Part shown: one piece after another, positions 7,257 to 14,160 of the stretch
Layout of the letters: each line of letters begins with the position of its first letter
How positions within the stretch are numbered: position 1 is the first letter of the stretch
Assembly: GCA_035564555.1 (NCBI GenBank)
Contig: DATMTS010000079.1
Coordinates: forward strand, 1-24,902
Source of the DNA: DATMTS01 sp035564555
GTDB taxonomy: Bacteria > Actinomycetota > Actinomycetes > Actinomycetales > Microbacteriaceae
Length of the DNA stretch: 24,902 bases
Direction of reading: 5' to 3'
The notes under the pieces: generated by a model
Seen by the model: the letters and a program-made list of their open reading frames with translations, nothing else
Databases searched by the model: none
What the model was told of the DNA's origin: nothing
Translations under genes and position numbers: made by a program

Positions 7257-8453
7257 GTGGCCGAAAAGGCTGAAGTGCTGTTCGTCGACGGGGTTCGAAC
7301 CCCGTTCGGCCGAGCAGGCGAAAAGGGCATGTACTGGAACACGCGGGCAGACGACCTCGTGGTCAAGGCCATGGTCGGGCTGATGGAACGCAATCCCGGC
7401 GTACCGAAAGACCGCATCGATGATGTCGCGATCGCCGCGACGACGCAACAGGGCGATCAGGGCCTGACACTCGGTCGCACCGCGGCCCTGCTGGCCGGAC
7501 TGCCGAAATCGGTGCCCGGCTTCGCTATCGACCGGATGTGTGCGGGCGCCATGACGAGCGTGACCACGATGGGGTCGGGCATCGCGTTCGGAGCCTATGA
7601 CCTTGCTCTGGCCGGCGGTGTCGAGCACATGGGCAGGCATCCGATGGGATTCGGTGCCGACCCGAACCCGCGCTTCCTCGCCGAACGACTCGTCAGTGAA
7701 GACGCCCTGAACATGGGAAGGACCGCCGAGCGCATCCACGACCGCTTTCCGGCACTCACCAAGGAGCGCAGCGACCGGTTCGGAATGCGCAGCCAGCAGA
7801 AAGTCGCGGCCGCATACGCGGCCGGCAAGATTCAGCCCGATCTGATCCCCGTCGCCCTGCGCAGCGCATCCGGCTGGGGCCTGGCCACCGAAGACGAAGG
7901 CATGCGACCGGAGACCACGATGGAGGGTCTTGGCGGGTTGAAGACGCCGTTCCGTCCGCATGGCAGGGTCACGGCCGGCAACGCTTCGCCGTTGACCGAC
8001 GGCGCGACGGTCAGCCTGCTCGCCGGCCGGGACGCGGTGCGCGAGTTCGGGCTGAAGCCGAGGATGCGCATGGTGGCCTTCGCATTCGCCGGCGTGGATC
8101 CGGAGATCATGGGTCTCGGCCCGGTGCCGTCAACCGAGAAGGCGCTGCGCAAGGCGGGTCTGAAGATCGACGACATCGGTCTGTTCGAGCTGAACGAGGC
8201 GTTCGCCATCCAGGTGCTCTCGTTCCTCGACCACTTCGGCATCGACGACGAGGACCCGCGGGTGAATCAGTGGGGCGGCGCCATCGCGATCGGGCACCCG
8301 CTCGCGGCATCCGGCGTTCGTCTGATGATCCAGCTCGCGGCGCAATTCGCTGAACGCCCCGATGTGCGCTACGGGCTCACGGCGATGTGCGTCGGGCTCG
8401 GTCAGGGCGGCAGCGTCATCTGGGAGAACCCGAACTGGAACCGAAAGGCGTAG
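7257..8453 (+). CDS. fadA: Acetyl-CoA acyltransferase (thiolase), beta-oxidation
   Basis: A 398-residue thiolase that cleaves 3-ketoacyl-CoA with CoA, the last step of fatty-acid beta-oxidation. The nucleophilic cysteine is C95 in DRMCAGAMTS; NEAFA lies near 313-317; the catalytic His is H347 in GGAIAIGHPLAASG; the second cysteine is C378 in CVGLGQGG. Length and motifs are normal. The GTG start follows AGGAGG by four bases. The stop is six bases before the fadB start, so the two form an operon coding for the beta-oxidation complex. The upstream gap of 71 bp from the exonuclease gene contains a plausible -10 box. Confidence 0.96.
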   Translation: MAEKAEVLFVDGVRTPFGRAGEKGMYWNTRADDLVVKAMVGLMERNPGVPKDRIDDVAIAATTQQGDQGLTLGRTAALLAGLPKSVPGFAIDRMCAGAMTSVTTMGSGIAFGAYDLALAGGVEHMGRHPMGFGADPNPRFLAERLVSEDALNMGRTAERIHDRFPALTKERSDRFGMRSQQKVAAAYAAGKIQPDLIPVALRSASGWGLATEDEGMRPETTMEGLGGLKTPFRPHGRVTAGNASPLTDGATVSLLAGRDAVREFGLKPRMRMVAFAFAGVDPEIMGLGPVPSTEKALRKAGLKIDDIGLFELNEAFAIQVLSFLDHFGIDDEDPRVNQWGGAIAIGHPLAASGVRLMIQLAAQFAERPDVRYGLTAMCVGLGQGGSVIWENPNWNRKA

Positions 8454-8459
8454 ACCGAC

Positions 8460-10595
8460 GTGACCGACTACAGCACCATCGACTTCTCTCCCCTGCTCGC
8501 ACTGTCCTCCGATGAAGTCGTCACGCATTCGCTCGTGCGCGATGTCTCGTTGGCCAGCGGCAAGACGCTGGCACTGATCACCCTGGACAACGGCCGCGAC
8601 CACACGAGACCCAACACGTTGGGGCCCGCCACGCTCCTCGAGTTGCGCGAGGTGCTCGATGCTCAGCGCGACCGGGCCGGCCGTGGCGAGATCCACGCCC
8701 TCGGCATCACCGGAAAGCCGTTCATCCTGGCCGCCGGCGCGGATCTGAGCAAGGTCGAGGAACTGCCTGACAGGGCGGTCGCCGAACTGCTCCCGCAACT
8801 CGGTCATGACACCTTCGGCAGGCTCGAGGATCTCGGCGTTCCGACGTTCGTGTTCATCAACGGCCTGGCCCTGGGCGGCGGGCTGGAGATCGGCCTCAAT
8901 GCGAACTACCGCACCATCGACGCCTCGGCGCCCGCGATCGCCCTCCCCGAGGTCTTCCTCGGCCTCATCCCGGGATGGGGCGGAGCCTACCTGCTGCCGA
9001 ACCTGATCGGCATCGAGAACGCTCTCAAGGTCGTCATCGAGAATCCGCTCAAGCAGAACCGCATGCTCAAGGCGCCGGAGGCGGCCGAGCTCGGCATCGC
9101 GGACGCGGTCTTCCCGTCCGTGAAGTTCCTCGAAGACTCGCTGGCCTGGGCCGACGGTGTGCTGAACGGGCGAATCGAGGTGAAAAGACCCAACCGGCCG
9201 GGCAAGATCGAACGTGCCGTGAAATGGGATGCCGCCGTCGCGATCGCCCGCAAGGCGCTCGAGTCGCGCATCGGCACCGTGGCGAAGTCCCCCTACGTCG
9301 CTCTCGACCTGCTGAAGGCCGCCAAGTCCGGTACGAAGGCCGAAGGGTTCGCGCGTGAGGATGCCGCACTGGCCGAGCTTGTCACCGGGGACCAGTTCCA
9401 CGCGAGCGTGTACGCGTTCAACCTCGTGCAGAAGCGCGCCAAGCGTCCCGCGGGCGCTCCGGACAAGGCGCTCGCGAAGCCCGTCACGAAGGTCGGCGTG
9501 ATCGGCGCCGGCCTGATGGCGAGCCAGTTCGCGCTGTTGTTCGTGCGCCGGCTGCAGGTGCCGGTCGTGATCACCGACCTGGATCAGGCGCGCGTCGACA
9601 AAGGGGTCGCGCACATCCATCAGGAGATCGCCGAACTCGAGCGGAAGGGCCGCATCTCGCCCGACGAATCGAACCGGCTGCGTGCCCTCGTCACCGGCAC
9701 CACCGACAAGAGCCTGTTCGCCGACGCCGACTGGGTGATCGAGGCGGTCTTCGAGGAACTCGCTGTCAAACAGGACGTGTTCGCCGAGATCGAGACGTTC
9801 GTGTCGGCCGAGGCCGTGCTCGCCACCAACACGTCGTCGTTGTCCGTCGAGCAGATCGGCGCGAAGCTGCAGCACCCGGAGCGGCTGGTGGGCTTCCACT
9901 TCTTCAACCCGGTCGCGGTGATGCCCCTGATCGAGGTTGTGAAGGCGCCGGCGACCGACGAGGCCACGCTCTCGACGGCTATGGTGACGGCGAAGAACCT
10001 GCGCAAGAACGCAGTGATCACGCGAGACACGCCCGGGTTCGTGGTGAACAGGGTGCTTGCCAAACTGCTCGGCGAGGCGATGCGCGCCGTCGATGCGGGA
10101 ACGCCGTTCGAGACGGTCGACGAGGCTCTCGCGCCGCTGGGGCTGCCGATGCCTCCGTCGGCGCTGCTCGACCTGGTCGGCCTGAAGGTCGGCGCGCATG
10201 TGCTCGACACCCACCATGCGGCCTTCCCCGACCGGTTCTACAATTCCGAGAACCTGCACAGGCTCGCCGACTACGGCACGTTGCTCGAGAAGGACGCCAA
10301 GGGCAAGGTCAAGGGCTTCGACAAGAGGGCGCTGAAGTTGCTCACGGTGGGAACGTCACCGGTCGCGCGGGAGGAGATCCTCCGCCGGGTCGAAGACGGC
10401 CTGGCCGATGAGATCCACCGGATGCTCGAGGACGACGTGGTGCATGCGGCGGAGGACGTCGACCTTTGCATGGTGCTCGGCGCGGGCTGGCCGTTCCAGT
10501 TGGGCGGTGTGACGCCCTACCTCGATCGCGTCGGTGCCAGCGAGCGCGTCTTCGGCGACACCTTCCACCACCCGCCGATCCGCGGTATCGCCTGA
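8460..10595 (+). CDS. fadB: Bifunctional enoyl-CoA hydratase / 3-hydroxyacyl-CoA dehydrogenase
   Basis: A 711-residue multifunctional protein. The crotonase domain occupies about residues 30-240: ALGGGLEIGL holds the first catalytic Glu (E143) and ALPEVFLGLIPGWGG the second (E164). The NAD-binding Rossmann motif is VGVIGAGLM (about 345-353); the dehydrogenase His is H480 in GFHFFNPV, and DTPGFVVNRV lies near 521. The form GAGLMASQ instead of GAGxMGxxI is the usual actinobacterial variant. It hydrates enoyl-CoA and oxidises the 3-hydroxyacyl-CoA, feeding FadA encoded just upstream. The GTG start is six bases after the fadA stop, with only a weak ribosome-binding site, which fits coupled translation. 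It is followed by a palindromic element and a convergent gene. Confidence 0.96.
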   Translation: MTDYSTIDFSPLLALSSDEVVTHSLVRDVSLASGKTLALITLDNGRDHTRPNTLGPATLLELREVLDAQRDRAGRGEIHALGITGKPFILAAGADLSKVEELPDRAVAELLPQLGHDTFGRLEDLGVPTFVFINGLALGGGLEIGLNANYRTIDASAPAIALPEVFLGLIPGWGGAYLLPNLIGIENALKVVIENPLKQNRMLKAPEAAELGIADAVFPSVKFLEDSLAWADGVLNGRIEVKRPNRPGKIERAVKWDAAVAIARKALESRIGTVAKSPYVALDLLKAAKSGTKAEGFAREDAALAELVTGDQFHASVYAFNLVQKRAKRPAGAPDKALAKPVTKVGVIGAGLMASQFALLFVRRLQVPVVITDLDQARVDKGVAHIHQEIAELERKGRISPDESNRLRALVTGTTDKSLFADADWVIEAVFEELAVKQDVFAEIETFVSAEAVLATNTSSLSVEQIGAKLQHPERLVGFHFFNPVAVMPLIEVVKAPATDEATLSTAMVTAKNLRKNAVITRDTPGFVVNRVLAKLLGEAMRAVDAGTPFETVDEALAPLGLPMPPSALLDLVGLKVGAHVLDTHHAAFPDRFYNSENLHRLADYGTLLEKDAKGKVKGFDKRALKLLTVGTSPVAREEILRRVEDGLADEIHRMLEDDVVHAAEDVDLCMVLGAGWPFQLGGVTPYLDRVGASERVFGDTFHHPPIRGIA

Positions 10596-10602
10596 TCCTC
10601 GG

Positions 10603-10683
10603 GTGATCGAGTAGCGAGCACGCGTATCGAGGCAAGACGAGGTCTCGATATGCGTCGCTCGTTCCTCGCGCCGCTACTCGACC
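10603..10683. repeat. Palindromic intergenic element (REP-like)
   Basis: An imperfect long inverted repeat between the convergent fadB and aldo/keto reductase genes. The outer stem TCGAGTAGCG (10607-10616) pairs perfectly with CGCTACTCGA (10672-10681). The inner stem CGCGTATCGAG (10621-10631) pairs with CTCGATATGCG (10644-10654) with one G-T wobble. The loop is 12 nt and the internal loop is asymmetric (4 nt against 17 nt). The sequence theme (CTCGATACGCG...GCTACTCGACC) is one I recall as common between genes in Microbacteriaceae genomes. It may act as a bidirectional terminator or RNA stabiliser; there is no T-tract. Confidence 0.75.
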
Positions 10684-10705
10684 AGCGGAGGCCAGGCGAA
10701 GCGCA

Positions 10706-11677
10706 TTACCTGTTCACGCTGCTCATGTCGGCGTAGCGGTCGCCGATCGCCGGCTGGATGGCCGAGAGGGAGGCGAGCTGCTCGGCCGACAAGGTGAGGG
10801 CATCGGCGGCCACGTTCTCCTCGAGGCGTGACACATGCTTGGTGCCCGGGATCGGGGCCAGGTCGTCACCCTGAGCCAGCAGCCACGCGAGCGCGACCTG
10901 TGCAGGCGTGGCGCCGGCCTCGCCGGCGATCTGCTCGACGCGTTCGACGATGCGCAGGTTGGCGGCGAGGTTCTCGCGGGTGAAGCGCGGGTTGGATGCC
11001 CGGAAGTCGGCGTCGTCGAGTTGGTCGACCGATCGGATGGCGCCCGTGAGGAAGCCACGTCCGAGCGGCGAGTACGGCACGAAACCGATGCCCAGTTCGC
11101 GCACCGTCGGCAGTACCTCCGCCTCCGGATCCCGGGTCCACAACGAGTACTCGGTCTGCACGGCGGTGACGGGATGCACGGCATGCGCACGGCGGATCGT
11201 CGCCGGTGCCGCCTCGGAGAGCCCGTAGTGCAGGATCTTTCCGGCCCGGACGAGTTCGGCGAGAGCCCCGACCGTCTCCTCGATCGGCACGCCAGGATCC
11301 ATCCGGTGCTGGTAGTAGAGATCGATCCGGTCCGTCGCGAGCCGAGCCAGCGAGCCTTCGACCGCCAGTCGCACGTTCTCGGCACTGCCGTCCAGGCCAC
11401 GGCTTCCGTCGCCCCGATGCAGGATCGTGCCGAACTTGGTTGCGATCACCACCTCGTCGCGGCGCCCCGCCAGGGCCTTGCCGAGCAGTTCCTCGTTGCG
11501 GTACGGCCCGTACATCTCGGCGGTGTCGAACAGCGTCACTCCGAGTTCGATCGCACGGTGGATGGTGCGCACGGATTCCGTCTCATCCTCGCCGGCGCCG
11601 GCGTAGAACGCCGACATGCCCATGCACCCCAGTCCGATACGACCGACCTCGAGCGTTCCCAATACGGATTTCTTCAT
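10706..11677 (-). CDS. Aldo/keto reductase
   Basis: A 323-residue NADPH-type aldo/keto reductase (TIM barrel), AKR13-like. The catalytic tetrad is visible: D51 and Y56 in LFDTAEMYG, K81 in IATKFG, and H124 in YYQHRMDP. Downstream, YSPLGRGFLTG and the coenzyme loop PIPGTKHVSRLEENVAA are typical. It probably reduces reactive aldehydes or quinones; the real substrate is unknown. The frame continues upstream into the merR gene, but the start is set at the ATG whose last bases form the merR stop (ATGA overlap), giving MKKSVLGTLEVGRIGLGCM. The two genes are therefore one translationally coupled operon, and the regulator most likely controls this enzyme. Confidence 0.94.
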   Translation of the reverse strand: MKKSVLGTLEVGRIGLGCMGMSAFYAGAGEDETESVRTIHRAIELGVTLFDTAEMYGPYRNEELLGKALAGRRDEVVIATKFGTILHRGDGSRGLDGSAENVRLAVEGSLARLATDRIDLYYQHRMDPGVPIEETVGALAELVRAGKILHYGLSEAAPATIRRAHAVHPVTAVQTEYSLWTRDPEAEVLPTVRELGIGFVPYSPLGRGFLTGAIRSVDQLDDADFRASNPRFTRENLAANLRIVERVEQIAGEAGATPAQVALAWLLAQGDDLAPIPGTKHVSRLEENVAADALTLSAEQLASLSAIQPAIGDRYADMSSVNR

Positions 11678-12060
11678 GCGTTTTCGACCTTCTCCTCGTA
11701 CATTGCGATTTTGACGTCGACCGCGGCCAGCGATCGCTGCATCTCCTCCAACTGCTCGACGACACGCATCCGATGCAGGAGCAGAAGTTCCCGTCGAGCG
11801 CCGGATGTGGCGTCGCCCTTGCGGGCGAGTGTCACATACTCCCGGATCCGGGCGATCGGCATGGCCGTCGAACGCAACCTGCTCAGGAACACCACCCAGG
11901 TGACATCCTGATCGCTGTAGCGCCGGTGGCTGGACGAGGCCCGACCGACCTCGCGGAGCATCAGTCCCTCGCGTTCGTAGTAGCGCAGCGTGTGAGCCGA
12001 CAATCCGGTTCGATCGGCGACCTCGGAGATCGTCAACAGGCCGGCCGTGTTCGTCGTCAT
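11674..12060 (-). CDS. MerR-family transcriptional regulator without cysteines
   Basis: A 128-residue MerR-type activator/repressor. The N-terminal winged HTH is clear (LTISEVADRTGLSAHTLRYYEREGLM, about 9-34, then HRRYSDQDV), followed by a coiled-coil dimerisation helix rich in Leu and Glu (about 90-125). There is no cysteine anywhere, so metal- or thiol-based sensing through the protein's own Cys, as in CueR or NmlR, is excluded; a small-molecule or protein signal is more likely. The ATG is only six bases after the -10 box of a palindromic promoter and has no ribosome-binding site, so the mRNA is probably leaderless. It overlaps the downstream reductase gene by four bases and presumably regulates itself and that gene. 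Confidence 0.93.
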   Translation of the reverse strand: MTTNTAGLLTISEVADRTGLSAHTLRYYEREGLMLREVGRASSSHRRYSDQDVTWVVFLSRLRSTAMPIARIREYVTLARKGDATSGARRELLLLHRMRVVEQLEEMQRSLAAVDVKIAMYEEKVENA

Positions 12061-12066
12061 GGCTCA

Positions 12067-12097
12067 ACGGTATGACTTCGAGTGCACTCGAAGTCAA
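12067..12097 (-). promoter_or_regulatory. MerR-type promoter with 19-bp spacer and 24-bp palindrome
   Basis: On the minus strand, TTGACT (-35, 12097-12092) and TACCGT (-10, 12072-12067) are separated by 19 bp, the lengthened spacer typical of MerR-activated promoters. A perfect palindrome with half-site TGACTTCGAGTG covers 12073-12096, centred in the spacer. The predicted start is the A of the merR ATG. The half-site resembles the AdhR/NmlR-type operators (CTTAGAGT-type) known in Firmicutes and Neisseria. Confidence 0.85.
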
Positions 12098-12156
12098 GCG
12101 GGCCGCTCAGGCGTGTTGCGCACCCTGACGACGATGCGCATTCGGCGGTGTGAGCG

Positions 12157-14121
12157 TCAGGCGCGGCGGCGCGATTCCGCGTCGATCGACGCTTCGCTCG
12201 CCAGCGGGACGCCGTCGGGCGGCAACGGCCGTGCGACGGGTACCTTGCTGCCGAGCACCTGTGCGACGACATCCCGTGCGATCTTCTGCGGTGTGAGTCC
12301 GGCGTCCTCGAGGATCTGGTCGCGCGATGCGTGGCCGAGGAACTCGTCGGGAAGGCCGAGTTCATCCACGGCGGTGTCGATGCCGGCGGCGCGCAGATCC
12401 TGACGCACGCGTGTGCCGATTCCGCCGACGCGCACGCCGTCCTCGAGAGTGACCACCAATCGATGGTCGGCGGCCAGATCCAGGATGCTGCGCGGCACCG
12501 GAACGACCCAGCGCGGATCCACCACGGTAGCGCCGATTCCCTGGGCCGTGAGCAACTCGGCGACCTTCAGCCCCATCGTCGCGAACGGGCCGACCGTGAC
12601 GATCAGCACGTCGGAACGATCGGACGCGCTGAGCACGTCGACCCCGTCGTCGAACCGGTGCACCGCGTCGATGTCGGTGCCAACGCTGCCCTTCGGAAAG
12701 CGCAGCACGGTGGGCGCGTCGTGCACGGCCACCGCCTCGGCGAGTTCCTCCCGCAGCCGGGCGCCGTCGCGCGGCGCGGCGAGCCTGATGTGCGGCACCA
12801 CCTGCAAGATGGCCAGGTCCCAGATGCCATGGTGGCTCGGTCCGTCAGGTCCGGTGACCCCGGCACGGTCCAAGACGAAGGTGACGCCGGCCTGGTGCAG
12901 CGCGACATCCATCAGCACTTGGTCGAACGCGCGGTTCATGAACGTCGAATAGATCGCGACCACCGGATGCAGGCCGCCGAACGCAAGCCCGGCGGCACTG
13001 GCGACGGCGTGCTGCTCGGCGATACCCACGTCGTGCACCCGGCTCGGGAACCGCTCGGCCAGCTTGTACAGCCCGGTCGGGCGCAGCATGGCGGCCGTGA
13101 TACCGACGATCGAGGCGTCCTGTTCGGCGAGCCGAACGATCTCGTCGGCGAAGACGTTCGTCCAGCCGACGCCGGCCGATTTGCCCAGCGGCTCCCCCGT
13201 CTCCGGGTCGATCGGATTCACACTGTGGAACTGGTCGGCTTCGTCGTCACGAGCCGGCTGGTACCCGCGGCCCTTCTCTGTTATCGCGTGCACGATCACC
13301 GGCGCGCCGTAGCCCTTGGCCTGGTTCAGCGCCTCCTCCATCGCGGCGACGTCATGTCCGTTGACCGGGCCGATGTACTTGATGTCCAGGTTGGAGTACA
13401 ACTGCGCGTTGTTCGCGAACCGACTCAGAAAACCGTGCAGGCCACCGCGCACGCCGCGATAGATCGCGCGGCCGGGTGAGCCGAGGTGGTCGAAGGTGCG
13501 CTTGCTCGAGAGATACAGGCTGCGATAGCCGCGTCTGGTGCGAACGGTGTTGAGGAAGCGGGCCATTCCGCCGATCGTCGGCGCGTAGGAGCGGCCGTTG
13601 TCGTTGACGACGATGACCAGGTTGCGGTCGTTGTCGTCGGTGATGTTGTTCAGCGCCTCCCAGGTCATGCCACCGGTGAGCGCTCCATCGCCGACGACCG
13701 CGACGACGAATCGATCCGTCTGGCCGGTTACCGCGAATGCCCGCGAGATGCCGTCCGCCCAGGACAACGAGCTCGACGCGTGCGAGCTCTCCACGATGTC
13801 GTGCTCCGACTCGCTGCGCTGCGGGTAGCCGGCGAGTCCGCCGCGCTGGCGCAGGCCGCTGAAATCCTGCCTTCCGGTCAGCAGCTTGTGCACGTACGAC
13901 TGGTGCCCGGTATCGAAGACGATCGCATCGCGCGGCGAGTCGAATACGCGATGGATCGCCAGCGTCGTCTCGACCACGCCGAGATTCGGGCCCAGATGGC
14001 CGCCCGTCTTTGCGACATTGGCGACCAGGAAGGCCCGGATCTCGGCTGCGAGCTGTTCGAGTTCCCGCCTCGAGAGCCGATCGAGGTCACGAGGACCACT
14101 GATCGAGCCGAGGATTCCCAT
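12157..14121 (-). CDS. dxs: 1-deoxy-D-xylulose-5-phosphate synthase
   Basis: A 654-residue thiamine-diphosphate enzyme that condenses pyruvate with glyceraldehyde 3-phosphate, the first step of the MEP isoprenoid pathway. The ThDP/Mg motif runs from GDGALTGG (about 144-151) to the NN pair near 158-159; His42 in TGGHLGPNLG and the catalytic Glu369 in VGIAEQHAV are present; the transketolase C-terminal domain ends the chain. Length is normal. A GTG at 14139 is in frame, but the family N-terminus begins MGILGSISGPRDLDRLS, and a -10 box (TAGACT) lies between the two codons, so the ATG at 14121 is chosen, with a leaderless transcript. It follows acnA on the same strand by 39 bp. Confidence 0.97.
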   Translation of the reverse strand: MGILGSISGPRDLDRLSRRELEQLAAEIRAFLVANVAKTGGHLGPNLGVVETTLAIHRVFDSPRDAIVFDTGHQSYVHKLLTGRQDFSGLRQRGGLAGYPQRSESEHDIVESSHASSSLSWADGISRAFAVTGQTDRFVVAVVGDGALTGGMTWEALNNITDDNDRNLVIVVNDNGRSYAPTIGGMARFLNTVRTRRGYRSLYLSSKRTFDHLGSPGRAIYRGVRGGLHGFLSRFANNAQLYSNLDIKYIGPVNGHDVAAMEEALNQAKGYGAPVIVHAITEKGRGYQPARDDEADQFHSVNPIDPETGEPLGKSAGVGWTNVFADEIVRLAEQDASIVGITAAMLRPTGLYKLAERFPSRVHDVGIAEQHAVASAAGLAFGGLHPVVAIYSTFMNRAFDQVLMDVALHQAGVTFVLDRAGVTGPDGPSHHGIWDLAILQVVPHIRLAAPRDGARLREELAEAVAVHDAPTVLRFPKGSVGTDIDAVHRFDDGVDVLSASDRSDVLIVTVGPFATMGLKVAELLTAQGIGATVVDPRWVVPVPRSILDLAADHRLVVTLEDGVRVGGIGTRVRQDLRAAGIDTAVDELGLPDEFLGHASRDQILEDAGLTPQKIARDVVAQVLGSKVPVARPLPPDGVPLASEASIDAESRRRA

Positions 14122-14128
14122 ACGTCCG

Positions 14129-14134
14129 AGTCTA
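14129..14134 (-). promoter_or_regulatory. -10 box of dxs (leaderless start)
   Basis: TAGACT on the minus strand ends seven bases before the dxs ATG, and no Shine-Dalgarno sequence precedes the ATG. It resembles the TAGTCT box of the DUF3000 gene. The -35 region would lie inside the acnA stop region and is not recognisable. Confidence 0.5.
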
Positions 14135-14160
14135 AGCACGTGCCCGCAGCGACGCGCGGA

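Noticed and set aside
8130..10259. A 709-codon open frame on the minus strand opposite fadA/fadB
   Set aside because: It is the antisense frame of well-identified genes; its protein is Arg/Asp/His-rich low-complexity sequence without any domain, as expected in high-GC DNA.
11678..12097. N-terminal extension of the aldo/keto reductase
   Set aside because: It overlaps the merR gene; the ATGA junction and family N-terminus fix the start at 11677.
12124..12161. Inverted repeat CCTGACG/CGTCAGG at the dxs 3' end as a terminator
   Set aside because: Only a 7-bp stem with a 24-nt loop, overlapping the stop codon and lacking a T-tract.
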